DNA of 64,000 bases from an uncultured Mediterranea sp. GTDB taxonomy: Bacteria; Bacteroidota; Bacteroidia; Bacteroidales; Bacteroidaceae. Positions 17,506-26,108 of the stretch are shown piece after piece. Position numbers and translations under genes: made by a program. The notes beneath the pieces are model-generated. The model saw only the letters and a list, made by a program, of their open reading frames with translations, was not told where the DNA came from and searched no databases. Position 1 is the stretch's first letter; every line of letters starts with the position of its first letter. The stretch is from NCBI GenBank assembly GCA_945831575.1, contig CAMACX010000007.1, positions 18,731 to 82,730 of the forward strand. Direction: 5' to 3'.

Positions 17506-17847
17506 GGCATCCTTGGGCAGCGCCTTAACAGCCACAGCCGAACGGGCAGGGCATGCTCCCTCGAAATAAGTGGCATACACCTTATTCATCTCGGCAAAGA
17601 GCGACATGTCGGCCAGGAATACGGTGGTCTTCACGATGTGAGCCATCTCCAGACCGGCAGCTCCGAGGATGTGCTTGACATTCTCCAACGACTGACGGGC
17701 CTGGGCTTCAATGCCCTCGGCCATCAGACCGGTTGCTTCATCGATAGGCAACTGACCAGAAACAAACACCATGCCATTGGCTTCAATAGCCTGACTGTAA
17801 GGCCCGATAGCACCGGGCGCTTTCTCACTACAAATGACTTTCTTCAT
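17473..17847 (-). CDS. RidA family enamine/imine deaminase
   Basis: Hydrolyses reactive 2-aminoacrylate and related imines released by PLP enzymes. The start MKKVICSEKAPGAIGPYSQA at 17847 gives 124 residues, the standard length. The signature IGPYSQA and the C-terminal substrate-binding Arg and Glu in CPARSAVAVKALPKDALVEIE are present. It forms trimers in the cytosol. It overlaps folC tail to tail by 33 bases, so both stops lie inside the other gene. Confidence 0.93.
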   Translation of the reverse strand: MKKVICSEKAPGAIGPYSQAIEANGMVFVSGQLPIDEATGLMAEGIEAQARQSLENVKHILGAAGLEMAHIVKTTVFLADMSLFAEMNKVYATYFEGACPARSAVAVKALPKDALVEIECIAAR

Positions 17848-17889
17848 ACTAGTTTTATACAATTAATTTGAAATATTCATAGAATACTT

Positions 17890-17917
17890 TATCACTTATC
17901 ACTAATCACTAATCACT
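17890..17917 (+). repeat. Four 7-nt tandem units, (W)ATCACT
   Basis: TATCACT, TATCACT, AATCACT, AATCACT in a row, immediately 3' of the TPR gene's stop and 5' of ridA on the minus strand. No open frame. Confidence 0.8.
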
Positions 17918-17922
17918 ACTTA

Positions 17923-19638
17923 CTACTTGCAATGCTTCTCGATGAGGGCCTCAGCATTGGGATCTCCCAGGGCTATTGCTTTCTCAAAGCAGCTGCGAGC
18001 CTCGGCCTTCTTCTTCATCTGCACGTAGGCTAACCCCATCAGTCGGTGAGCTTCCGCGTACTTTTCATCAAGGGCTATGGCCTCCTGAAGCAACCTGATG
18101 GCCTCCTCGTTGCGGTCAATACGAATATTAGCCACAGCCAATTCCGCACGGTAGGTCAGTTCCTTGGGATTCAATTCGATGGCTTTGGCGTAGTCATCTA
18201 ACGCACGCTGGTACTGACGTGACTGCAAGGCTGCATCAGCACGGTAACTGTAGAAGACATCGTTCACCTGACCGTTGACAGCCTGGAAATAGGCATCATA
18301 ATCAACCACGGCTCCACGAGCCTGTTTGGCTCTCATACGGGCTTGTGCCCGTTCGAGCAGGAAAGGAGCCGCCTCAGCCGTGTATGGGGCCGTGAAGCGA
18401 GCCACACAACTGTCCATAAGAGCCACCACCTCTGCGGCCGGAGCCTCCATCAGCTCCTTGGTCTTAGCCGCATTAAAGAAACTGGTAGGCGAAGCCATCG
18501 GCGAGGCATTGACTGCCTCGTAGGCCACAAGGGCTTCAGCATAATGCTTCAGAGCAAACTGTAGGTCACCCTCCAGCTGCCGGTAGAGCGGCAACGGATT
18601 GATGCTGATGGCCTGTTGCAACTCGCCTAATGCCTTCTCGTAGCTCCAATCCTTATACGCCTTTCCACCGCTAATCAGGTAATTGTAGAGTAACTTAGCC
18701 CGCTCGTAGCGTACCTCCTCCTGTCTGGTGCCCACACTCAATGCCTTGTCCATATCCTCTTCGGCCCGCTTCATCGCTTCCTCATCGGTAGCTGTAACCA
18801 TACGCTGCCCTGCCCGGCGCAGGTAGCCCTCGGCACTGTTGGGATATTGGGCAACGAAAGCATCCAGCATCTCCAGATAACGCTCCGGTGCAAGCTGGGT
18901 AGAAGCCATATAGAGACTCACAAGGGCCTGCTCCTCGGTATCAGGAAGGGCCTTCCGAATACCCACTCCCTGCAGAGCCACATCCATCAGAGCAAAGGGG
19001 GTTATCTTCAAGTCCATTGCAAAACGGGCATCCATGGCATAGCTGGTCGTGGCCGTGTCAGGACCGCTGGCACGCTGGGCCAGACCAAACACCTGCCCCT
19101 CTGCTGTCATCAAAGGACAGCTCACCATCTTCTCCTTCAGCGGAAGTGCGAGGGTAAAGTAGCCATACTCGCCTTGCGCCTTGTCCTCAGCCTGCAGGGT
19201 ACCTTGCGTAAAGGTGCGGCTCTTCTGCGTGGAGTAAGGGAGTAGATAGACCGTGCTCCCCACGGCAGGCTTCTGAGCTGCCAGGACAAGGGGCGTTATC
19301 TTTTTGGGTATCTGCACCTTGAATTTAATCACATCAAACAGTTCGTTGGCTCCAAGGATGCACTCCACGGGCATCTGAACTCCTTGCGTATTGATGGCAA
19401 CAGCACGAAAGGCGCCACGGAACAGTGCATAATCAGACAGCGCCACGCCCTCCTCACTGACGAAGAAAGCATTGCCCGTACCCTTGATGTGCCCCTCGGC
19501 ATCGTAGGTGATGACAGAGAAAACGGCCTGACGCGCCTTCTCCATCCACTTCGGAGCCTGAGCCTGTAGTTGAGAGACTGACAGCACGCAAGCCAAGGCT
19601 ACCATCAGTCGGATAAATCGTTGTTTCATTCTATTCAT
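17923..19638 (-). CDS. Secreted TPR protein with a degenerate trypsin-like domain
   Basis: A 571-residue protein with a signal peptide ending LQAQ near residue 27. Residues about 30-210 resemble a trypsin-like fold (VFSVITYDAEGHIKGTGNAFFV, DYALFRGA), but the catalytic His and the GxSG serine motif are not visible: the place of GNSGGP reads MVSCPLMTAEG. It is therefore probably a pseudo-protease. The rest is TPR repeats from about residue 230, with clear copies near the end (YRAELAVANIRIDRNEEAIRLL and the next unit). Probably a periplasmic scaffold; no specific function known to me. Start could be 19638 or 19629. Confidence 0.75.
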   Translation of the reverse strand: MNRMKQRFIRLMVALACVLSVSQLQAQAPKWMEKARQAVFSVITYDAEGHIKGTGNAFFVSEEGVALSDYALFRGAFRAVAINTQGVQMPVECILGANELFDVIKFKVQIPKKITPLVLAAQKPAVGSTVYLLPYSTQKSRTFTQGTLQAEDKAQGEYGYFTLALPLKEKMVSCPLMTAEGQVFGLAQRASGPDTATTSYAMDARFAMDLKITPFALMDVALQGVGIRKALPDTEEQALVSLYMASTQLAPERYLEMLDAFVAQYPNSAEGYLRRAGQRMVTATDEEAMKRAEEDMDKALSVGTRQEEVRYERAKLLYNYLISGGKAYKDWSYEKALGELQQAISINPLPLYRQLEGDLQFALKHYAEALVAYEAVNASPMASPTSFFNAAKTKELMEAPAAEVVALMDSCVARFTAPYTAEAAPFLLERAQARMRAKQARGAVVDYDAYFQAVNGQVNDVFYSYRADAALQSRQYQRALDDYAKAIELNPKELTYRAELAVANIRIDRNEEAIRLLQEAIALDEKYAEAHRLMGLAYVQMKKKAEARSCFEKAIALGDPNAEALIEKHCK

Positions 19639-19669
19639 TCTTGATTAGTAATTTCATCTATAATAAAGG

Positions 19670-20431
19670 TCACTCCTCCCCTCCCCTATTAAGAGGGACT
19701 GAAGGGGTCTTTGTCTTGATTGCTTCATAAATCAGGATACCAGCAGCGACCGAGACGTTGAGTGACTCGATAGTGCCATGCATCGGTATCTTCACCCACT
19801 CATCGCAAAGCGCCAGGTTGTCGTACGACACTCCTTTATCCTCGGCCCCCATGATGATGCAAAGCGGACCGCTGTAATCAGCCTGGGTGTAGTCATAATC
19901 CCCCTTCTCAGTGGCCGCAATGAGGCGGAAACCGCTCTCCTTGAGGTAGCGCAACGTGCTGGTGAGGTTCAACTCACGGCATACAGGCAACTTATGCAAC
20001 GCTCCGGCGGAGGTCTTGATGGCATCGGCATTGACCGACACGCTGTCACGGTTGGGAATAAGGATGGCATCTACACCGGCACACTCGCAAGTGCGGGCGA
20101 TAGCTCCAAAGTTACGCACATCAGTCACTCCATCGAGCGCGATAAAGAAGGGGTTGCGGCCCTGCTCAAAGAGGAAGGGCACCAGCTGTTCGGCAAGTTG
20201 GTAGGTGACGGGCGAGATGAAGGCTACCACCCCTTGGTGATTCTTCTTCGTGATGCGGTTGAGCCGCTCCACAGGTACACGCTGCACCGGGATGGTTGTC
20301 CCCTTGAGCGCGGCAAAGAGTTCCTTCGAGAGGTCACTCTGGATGTCCCTCTTCACCAAAATCTTATCAATCTCTTTTCCGGCTTGCAGGGCTTCAATCA
20401 CCGCCCGCACGCCAAATATCATTTCATTCAT
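19670..20431 (-). CDS. rlmB: 23S rRNA (guanosine-2'-O-)-methyltransferase RlmB (TrmH family)
   Basis: SPOUT methyltransferase that methylates G2251 in the peptidyl-transferase P loop. An N-terminal substrate-binding domain (IFGVRAVIEALQAG) is followed by the knotted domain with VRNFGAIARTCECAGVD, the IIMGAEDKGVS loop and the C-terminal MHGTIESLNVSVAAGI motif. The longer open frame uses TTG at 20452. The ATG at 20431 (MNEMIFGVRA) is more likely. It follows recN by 30 bases and ends the dnaN-exonuclease-coaBC-recN-rlmB run. Confidence 0.93.
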   Translation of the reverse strand: MNEMIFGVRAVIEALQAGKEIDKILVKRDIQSDLSKELFAALKGTTIPVQRVPVERLNRITKKNHQGVVAFISPVTYQLAEQLVPFLFEQGRNPFFIALDGVTDVRNFGAIARTCECAGVDAILIPNRDSVSVNADAIKTSAGALHKLPVCRELNLTSTLRYLKESGFRLIAATEKGDYDYTQADYSGPLCIIMGAEDKGVSYDNLALCDEWVKIPMHGTIESLNVSVAAGILIYEAIKTKTPSVPLNRGGEE

Positions 20432-20462
20432 TCCAATAGTTATTCGTTTCAAGATAAGAACG

Positions 20463-22121
20463 TCAATATTTCAGCAACGCTTTGGCATTGGCCAGGGCGG
20501 CTTCTGTCAGGGTAGCACCGCTCAACATGTGGGCTATCTCCTCAACCCGTTCCTCGGGGGTGAGGCAGCGGATATGGCTGTTGGTCTCGGTGTCGCTATC
20601 CTCCTTATAGACCTTATAATGCACAGCACCACGAGCCGCAATCTGCGGCAAGTGGGTGATACTGATTACCTGGCGGTCGTTTTTACCCATCTCCTGCATG
20701 ATGTCCGCCATGCGGTCGGCAATCTCGCCCGACACGCCGGTGTCAATCTCATCAAAGATGATGGTAGGCAATTTCACGGCTCCTGCTATCATCGCCTTGA
20801 GCGAGAGCATGACACGCGCCGTCTCACCTCCCGAAGCCACACTGGAGATACTCTGTAGGTGAGCATTCTTATTGGCCGAAAAGAGGAAATTGACCGTATC
20901 CATACCGTGAGAACCGGGCTCCTTGCGATGTCCCATCTCGACCACAAAGCGCACGTTGGGCATACCCAGCAGAGCCAGACGTCCTACAATCTCCTGCTCC
21001 ACCCAACCGGCGGCCTGGCGACGCACCTCACTGAGCCTTTCAGCCTGCTCCATCACCTGCATACGGCTCTGCTCCACCTCAGCCGTCAGGGCCTCAATGC
21101 GGTCATCACCCTCAGTAAGCAGCGACAACTTCCGCTCAAAGCCCTCCATCAGTGCGATAAGCGCGGCCACACTCTCCACACGGTGTTTCTTCTGGAGTGT
21201 GTAGATCAGATTGAGCCGTTCGTTCACCTCCTCCATCCGCTCCGGATTATACTCCACCTGTTCCTCCTGCATGGAGGCCTCCTGGGCAATGTCCTTCAAC
21301 TCAATGTAGCTACTCTCCAGGCGCGAAGCCAGCTCCTCTGCCGGGGCATAGACCCCTGCCATGCCTGTAAGCGTGTGCATCACTTCCTTGAGCTGAGCGA
21401 TCACACCCCCTTCATCGCCTTCGAGCAACTGAGCCGACTTATAGAGGCCCGCCTTAATCTCCTCAGCATGACTCAGCATCTCCGCCTCCTGCTCCAGAGC
21501 CTCCTGCTCACCATCAGAGAGACGGGCATCGCTGAGTTGCTCCCACTGGAAGCGGAGATAGTCTTCTTCACTTCGGTCACGCCGCAGAGCCTCCTGTAGT
21601 TCATCCAGCTCGGCACGGAGCTTGCGCCAGCGGTTATAGCGCAGGGTGTATTCCTCCAGGGCCTTGTCGTTGTGCCCCAGCAGATCAAGCACGTTGAGCT
21701 GGAAGCCCTCCTTGTCGAGCAGCAGGTTCTGATGCTGCGAATGGATATCAATGAGCTGTTCGCCCAGCTCCTTCATCAAGGCGAGGGGTGCAGGCGTGTC
21801 GTTGATGAATCCACGGCTCTTACCCGAAGCATAGAGCTCGCGGCGCAAGATGCACTCCTCGTCATACTCCAGGCCGTGCTCCTCAAAGAAGGGCTTCATC
21901 CCATAAGCGCCCACGGCAAAGTGAGCCTCGATTATGCACTTAGAGGCTCCTCGACGGATGGACTTGACATCAGCCCTTTGTCCAAGCAGTAACCCGATTG
22001 CACCCAGAAGGATAGACTTTCCCGCACCGGTCTCGCCGGTGATGACCGAAAATCCCCCCTGCAAGGTGATGTCAAGTTGCTCGATGAGCGCGTAATTCTG
22101 TATATAGAGAGTTGTGAGCAT
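20463..22121 (-). CDS. recN: DNA repair protein RecN
   Basis: SMC-like ATPase that joins broken DNA ends during recombinational repair. Walker A GETGAGKS is at residues 29-36. A long coiled-coil middle (about residues 150-360) separates it from the C-terminal half with VASGGETARVMLSLK (signature) and IIFDEIDTGVSGEIA (Walker B/D-loop). Length 552 is normal. Preceded by coaBC at 33 bases, so part of the replication/repair run. Confidence 0.97.
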   Translation of the reverse strand: MLTTLYIQNYALIEQLDITLQGGFSVITGETGAGKSILLGAIGLLLGQRADVKSIRRGASKCIIEAHFAVGAYGMKPFFEEHGLEYDEECILRRELYASGKSRGFINDTPAPLALMKELGEQLIDIHSQHQNLLLDKEGFQLNVLDLLGHNDKALEEYTLRYNRWRKLRAELDELQEALRRDRSEEDYLRFQWEQLSDARLSDGEQEALEQEAEMLSHAEEIKAGLYKSAQLLEGDEGGVIAQLKEVMHTLTGMAGVYAPAEELASRLESSYIELKDIAQEASMQEEQVEYNPERMEEVNERLNLIYTLQKKHRVESVAALIALMEGFERKLSLLTEGDDRIEALTAEVEQSRMQVMEQAERLSEVRRQAAGWVEQEIVGRLALLGMPNVRFVVEMGHRKEPGSHGMDTVNFLFSANKNAHLQSISSVASGGETARVMLSLKAMIAGAVKLPTIIFDEIDTGVSGEIADRMADIMQEMGKNDRQVISITHLPQIAARGAVHYKVYKEDSDTETNSHIRCLTPEERVEEIAHMLSGATLTEAALANAKALLKY

Positions 22122-22154
22122 ACACTTGTTCTATGATTATGATTCAGCTAGCCG

Positions 22155-23366
22155 TCATTTGAGCCGTCGGGCCATTTCATCCACGATGTCGCGTGCCACC
22201 TCCTCCTTGCTCTTGAGCGGGAAGTCACGCTGGCTCTCGGCATCAATCAGGGTAATCTTGTTGGTATCGCAGCGGAATCCGGCTCCCTTGTCCTCCAGGG
22301 AATTGAGAACAATGAAGTCTAACCGCTTGCGCGTCAGCTTCTCCAAAGCGTGCTCGCGGGCATTGCAAGTCTCCAAGGCAAAGCCTACCAGTAATTGGCC
22401 GGCAGTCTTGATACAGCCCAAAGCGGCAGCAATATCCTGCGTAGGCTCCAGACGGAGCGTCATCTCACCGGTGCGTTCGCGCTTGATTTTCTCCTCAGCC
22501 ACGACAGCAGGCGTGTAGTCGGCCACGGCGGCCGAAAGGATGGCAGCACGACAGCGAGGGAACCACTCCATGGTAGCCTCGTACATCTGCTTGGCGCTCT
22601 CCACATTGATGCGTCGCGTGGGAGGGAAATAAGTCTTTCGTTCCACCGGGCCCGCGACGAGAGTTACCTCAGCACCACGGGCAGTACATTCGTCGGCAAG
22701 GGCAAAGCCCATCTTACCCGACGAGTAGTTGCCGATGAAGCGCACAGGGTCCATCTTCTCGAAGGTGGGTCCTGCGGTGATGAGCACGTGCTCTCCGCGC
22801 AGGTCGCCATCACGACGGGCGAAGAAGAGCTCCAGGTGACGCATGATCTCCTCCGGCTCCTCCATGCGTCCCTTACCCACCAGGTGACTGGCCAGTTCGC
22901 CCTCTGCAGGCTCGATGATGTGATTGCCATACGAGCGCAGCAGGTCGAGGTTGGCCTGCGTGGAGGGGTGGGCATACATGTCGAGGTCCATAGCCGGTGC
23001 CACAAAGACGGGTGCCTTGGCCGAAAGATAGGTGGTGATGAGCATGTTGTCGGCCACGCCATGAGCCATCTTGCCGATGGTAGAGGCAGTGGCAGGGGCA
23101 ATAAGCATCGCATCAGCCCAGAGGCCGAGATCGACGTGACTGTGCCACGAGCCGTCACGTCCGGAGAAAAAGTCGGAGATGACAGGTTTGCCAGTCAGCG
23201 CCGAGAGGGTGACGGGCGTGATAAACTCCTTGCCCGCTGGGGTGATGACCACCTGCACCTCAGCCCCGCGCTTCACCAGTGCCCGGATGAGCAGGCAGGC
23301 CTTATAGGCCGCTATGCTGCCCGAGATACCCAGTACGATTTTCTTGCCATTCAGTACGTTTACCAT
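22155..23366 (-). CDS. coaBC: Bifunctional phosphopantothenoylcysteine decarboxylase / phosphopantothenate-cysteine ligase
   Basis: Two consecutive steps of coenzyme A synthesis. The N-terminal flavoprotein half has GISGSIAAYKA, the active His in HSHVDLGLWAD and PAMDLDMYAHP. The C-terminal half has the CTP-dependent ligase motifs ITAGPTFEKMDPVRFIGN and SSGKMG, ending with the KR(L)DFIVLN segment. 403 residues, the normal two-domain length. Starts 19 bases after the exonuclease gene. Confidence 0.97.
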   Translation of the reverse strand: MVNVLNGKKIVLGISGSIAAYKACLLIRALVKRGAEVQVVITPAGKEFITPVTLSALTGKPVISDFFSGRDGSWHSHVDLGLWADAMLIAPATASTIGKMAHGVADNMLITTYLSAKAPVFVAPAMDLDMYAHPSTQANLDLLRSYGNHIIEPAEGELASHLVGKGRMEEPEEIMRHLELFFARRDGDLRGEHVLITAGPTFEKMDPVRFIGNYSSGKMGFALADECTARGAEVTLVAGPVERKTYFPPTRRINVESAKQMYEATMEWFPRCRAAILSAAVADYTPAVVAEEKIKRERTGEMTLRLEPTQDIAAALGCIKTAGQLLVGFALETCNAREHALEKLTRKRLDFIVLNSLEDKGAGFRCDTNKITLIDAESQRDFPLKSKEEVARDIVDEMARRLK

Positions 23367-23385
23367 GTCTGTATCCTCCCGTGAG

Positions 23386-24159
23386 TTATCTGATGCGCGT
23401 GGGTTGCCCCAGCTTAATCTTGGTGAGCATATTCTTCGTATTGAGCGTGAAGTCGTTGTCCATGATCCAGGCGTAGTAAGAGGGATCTTGTTGCAATACC
23501 TCGCTCACGAGACGTCCCTTGTACTTGCCGAAGTTGAAGAGTTCGCGGCCCTGCTCATCGTAAATCATGCGTCCGGCAAAATCGACATTCTTATTAAAAG
23601 AGGAGAAGTCCGCAAGAAACTTGATGTCATTCTGCAGTTCAGGATAGCGGTCAAGCTGTGCCATGAGCACCTCATAGGTGGCATGGGTATCAGCAGCTGC
23701 GGTATGGGCATCGGTCAAATCCTTGCCACAGTAGAACTTGTAGGCTGCCGAGAGGGTGCGTTGCTCCATCTTATGGAAAATAGTCTGCACATCGACAAAC
23801 TTGCGCCTGGTGAGGTCAATATCGACTCCTGCGCGTAGGAATTCCTCCACGAGCACGGGCACATCGAATCGGTTGGAGTTGAAGCCTGCAATATCGCACC
23901 CTTCAAAGTCGCGGGCCACCATCTGAGCCACCTCCTTGAACTTGGGACAGTCCTTCACGTCTTCATCGTAGATGCCATGTATAGCTGAAGATTCCTCAGG
24001 GATATGACGTTCTGGGTTAATACGCAGGGTCTTGCTCTCCTCGTTACCATTGGTGTGTACCTTGAGGTAACTGATCTCCACAATACGGTCGGTGATGATA
24101 TTGATACCTGTGGTCTCCAGATCGAAGAAGATCACGGGATTCTTAAGATTCAATTTCAT
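23386..24159 (-). CDS. DEDDh 3'-5' exonuclease (DnaQ-like)
   Basis: A 257-residue nuclease with FFDLETTGI (D13 and E15), FNSNRFDVPVL holding the second Asp, and HTAAADTHA holding the His and last Asp: all four DEDDh ligands. It lies 21 bases after dnaN. It could serve as a proofreading subunit for DNA polymerase III or as a repair/maturation nuclease such as oligoribonuclease-like enzymes. The C-terminal region around FNFGKYKGRLVSEVLQ resembles extra domains found in Bacteroidetes versions. Function beyond nuclease is not settled. Confidence 0.85.
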   Translation of the reverse strand: MKLNLKNPVIFFDLETTGINIITDRIVEISYLKVHTNGNEESKTLRINPERHIPEESSAIHGIYDEDVKDCPKFKEVAQMVARDFEGCDIAGFNSNRFDVPVLVEEFLRAGVDIDLTRRKFVDVQTIFHKMEQRTLSAAYKFYCGKDLTDAHTAAADTHATYEVLMAQLDRYPELQNDIKFLADFSSFNKNVDFAGRMIYDEQGRELFNFGKYKGRLVSEVLQQDPSYYAWIMDNDFTLNTKNMLTKIKLGQPTRIR

Positions 24160-24180
24160 AACTGTACTATCTCCAACAAA

Positions 24181-25305
24181 TTATTCATTCAGCATCATGG
24201 GCATAAGCAACATGAGCAATTCCTCGTCCTCCTGCTGCTCCTCCGGCACAAAGACACCCGCACGCGAGGGGTCAGCCAGCTCGATGGTCACCTCGCTGGA
24301 GTTCATGTTGCTGAGGATGTCAATGAGGAACGACCCCTTGAAGCCAATGCTGATGGCCTCGCCCTCGTATTGGCAGTCCAGGGTCTCCACGGCCGAGGTG
24401 GAGTAGTCGATATCCTGTGCCGACACCTCCATCTTACCGTTGCTGACGCTCAGCTTAATCAGGCTGCTGGCCTGCGAGGAGAAGATGGACACGCGCTTGA
24501 GCGCACCGAGCAACGAGAGGCGGTCGGCCGTCGCGCGATGGGGGTTGTTCTTGGGGATTACACTGTTGTAGTTGGGGTAGCGGCCTTCGATAAGGCGACA
24601 AGCCATACGGTAATTCTCCATGGTGAAAAGCGCCCCACGCTGGTCGAAGGCAATCTCCACGTCGCCCGTTTCCTTAGGCAGGAGATTGCGTAGCTGCATG
24701 GCGGGCTTCTTGGGGAGCACGAAGGCCGAGCGCTCGTTCTCCTTCGAAGCAAACGAGCGGCAGCGCACCAGCTTGTGGCCATCGCTGGCCACCATCACAA
24801 CCTCCGTGGGGTTGATGTCGAAGTAGATACCGTTCATCACGGGGCGCAGCTCATCGTCAGCCACGGCAAACGAGCAGCGATTCACGCCACCCAGCAGCAC
24901 ATCGGCAGGCATCACGAGGCGCACGGCATTCTCACTCAGCATAGGCACACCCGGGTACTCATCTGCATTCTGAGCCATCATCTTGTATTGCCCGTTGAGG
25001 TAGGCAATGGTCACCTCGCCCGTCTCCTGGTTGACATCAAAGGTCAGTGAGAGTTCGGGGAGTTCCTTGAGGGCATCAATCACGGTCTTGGCGGTCAGGG
25101 CAAAGCGCCCGTCACCGTCGCAATCGCTCACTTCAAGCGAGGTGGTCAGCGTGGTCTCGCTGTCGGAAGCAGTAACGGTAAGCGTACCTTCGTTCACCTC
25201 GAAGAGGAAACTGTCAAGGATAGGCAGGGCGTTTTTCGAGTTAATCACCCGGCTGATGGATTGCAGGCGTCCGGAGAGCGCCGTACTGGAAATGTAGAAT
25301 CTCAT
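24181..25305 (-). CDS. dnaN: DNA polymerase III beta subunit (sliding clamp)
   Basis: Ring that tethers polymerase to DNA. The 374 residues form the three clamp domains. The N-terminus MRFYISSTALSGRLQSISRVI and the C-terminal VFVPEEQQEDEELLMLLMPMMLNE, ending in the hydrophobic cleft region, fit the family. The gene starts a minus-strand run with exonuclease, coaBC, recN and rlmB. It is not beside dnaA, which is common outside the origin region in Bacteroidetes. A -7 box lies at 25360-25367. Confidence 0.97.
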   Translation of the reverse strand: MRFYISSTALSGRLQSISRVINSKNALPILDSFLFEVNEGTLTVTASDSETTLTTSLEVSDCDGDGRFALTAKTVIDALKELPELSLTFDVNQETGEVTIAYLNGQYKMMAQNADEYPGVPMLSENAVRLVMPADVLLGGVNRCSFAVADDELRPVMNGIYFDINPTEVVMVASDGHKLVRCRSFASKENERSAFVLPKKPAMQLRNLLPKETGDVEIAFDQRGALFTMENYRMACRLIEGRYPNYNSVIPKNNPHRATADRLSLLGALKRVSIFSSQASSLIKLSVSNGKMEVSAQDIDYSTSAVETLDCQYEGEAISIGFKGSFLIDILSNMNSSEVTIELADPSRAGVFVPEEQQEDEELLMLLMPMMLNE

Positions 25306-25359
25306 ACGCAGTCTTATTTATTATATTTATATTTTAATTTCAGTCCTAGTATCACCCGA

Positions 25360-25367
25360 CAAAGTTA
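25360..25367 (-). promoter_or_regulatory. -7 promoter box for dnaN
   Basis: Minus-strand TAACTTTG, 55 bases before the dnaN ATG. Divergent from the DUF3127 promoter. Confidence 0.55.
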
Positions 25368-25415
25368 ATGAAAAAATCGCGTATAAAAGCATTTTCGGTG
25401 AAAAAAGCATGAAAC

Positions 25416-25449
25416 TTTGTGTGATTTCAGCAAAAAAAGCGTACCTTCG
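25416..25449 (+). promoter_or_regulatory. Promoter of the DUF3127 gene (-33 TTTG and -7 TACCTTCG)
   Basis: TTTG at 25416-25419 and TACCTTCG at 25442-25449 are 22 bases apart. The latter is TAnnTTTG with one change. Confidence 0.55.
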
Positions 25450-25472
25450 CACCCAACAAAAGAAAAAACAGT

Positions 25473-25850
25473 ATGGAATTTACAGGAAAAATCATCGCCG
25501 TACTTGCTCCACGGGGCGGCGTGTCGAAGAATGGCAACGAGTGGAAAGTGCAGGAGTACGTCATCGAGGATCACGGCCAATATCCGCGTAAGATGTGCTT
25601 CGATGTGTTTGGTGCAGAGAAGATTGCGCAATTCAACATACAGATGGGTGAAGAGCTGACGGTATCGTTCGACGTAGATGCACGCGAATACCAGGGCCGC
25701 TGGTACAACTCCATCCGCGCATGGAAGGTGGACCGCGTGGCCGCCCAACCGGTGCCAGGCGCTCCTGCAGCAGCTCCTGCACAGCCCGCAGCCCCCGCTC
25801 CAGCTCCCGACTTCGCCGCCGGCAATGCGGCCGACGACCTGCCCTTCTAA
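25473..25850 (+). CDS. DUF3127 OB-fold protein with SSB-like acidic tail
   Basis: A 125-residue protein. Residues 1-90 (MEFTGKIIAVLAPRGGVSKNG ... WYNSIRAWKVDRV) match the DUF3127 family, predicted OB-fold. A proline/alanine linker follows, and the last five residues are DDLPF. That is almost the DDIPF tail by which SSB proteins recruit recombination and repair partners. It probably binds single-stranded DNA, and lies divergent from dnaN. Function is inferred. It is shorter than typical SSB and the fold assignment rests on memory of the family. Confidence 0.8.
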   Translation: MEFTGKIIAVLAPRGGVSKNGNEWKVQEYVIEDHGQYPRKMCFDVFGAEKIAQFNIQMGEELTVSFDVDAREYQGRWYNSIRAWKVDRVAAQPVPGAPAAAPAQPAAPAPAPDFAAGNAADDLPF

Positions 25851-25879
25851 ACTATTCATCCCGGCGCATGAACACTTAC

Positions 25880-25917
25880 AGCCCAGTGGCACCCCTGCCC
25901 CTGGGCTCTTTTTATTC
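25880..25917 (+). terminator. Rho-independent terminator after the DUF3127 gene
   Basis: AGCCCAG at 25880-25886 pairs with CTGGGCT at 25911-25917, followed by CTTTTTATT. Confidence 0.8.
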
Positions 25918-25936
25918 CCTAGCAGCCCCCTCCTAC

Positions 25937-26080
25937 CTCCAATCAACCTCTAATCAACCTCTAATCGTTCTCTAATCCAGGTCTAATCCATCTCTAATTG
26001 GCGATTAGAGCTGGATTAGTGTTACTTGGGAGTAGCTTCGGAGTAACTTCGGACCTACATTAGAGGAAGGTTAGAGGAAG
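25937..26080 (+). repeat. 11-nt periodic repeat block
   Basis: Six consecutive 11-nt units CTCTAATCNNN (25937-26002), a near-inverted stretch, two GGAGTARCTTC units at 26029-26050 and two RTTAGAGGAAG units at 26059-26080, the last being reverse-complement kin of the first. CTAATCCAG/CTGGATTAG (25972-25980 with 26011-26019) and CTCTAAT/ATTAGAG (25992-25998 with 26004-26010) can form a nested stem. Confidence 0.75.
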
Positions 26081-26108
26081 CCATCCCGGCCTCAGAAGTG
26101 GAAGACGG

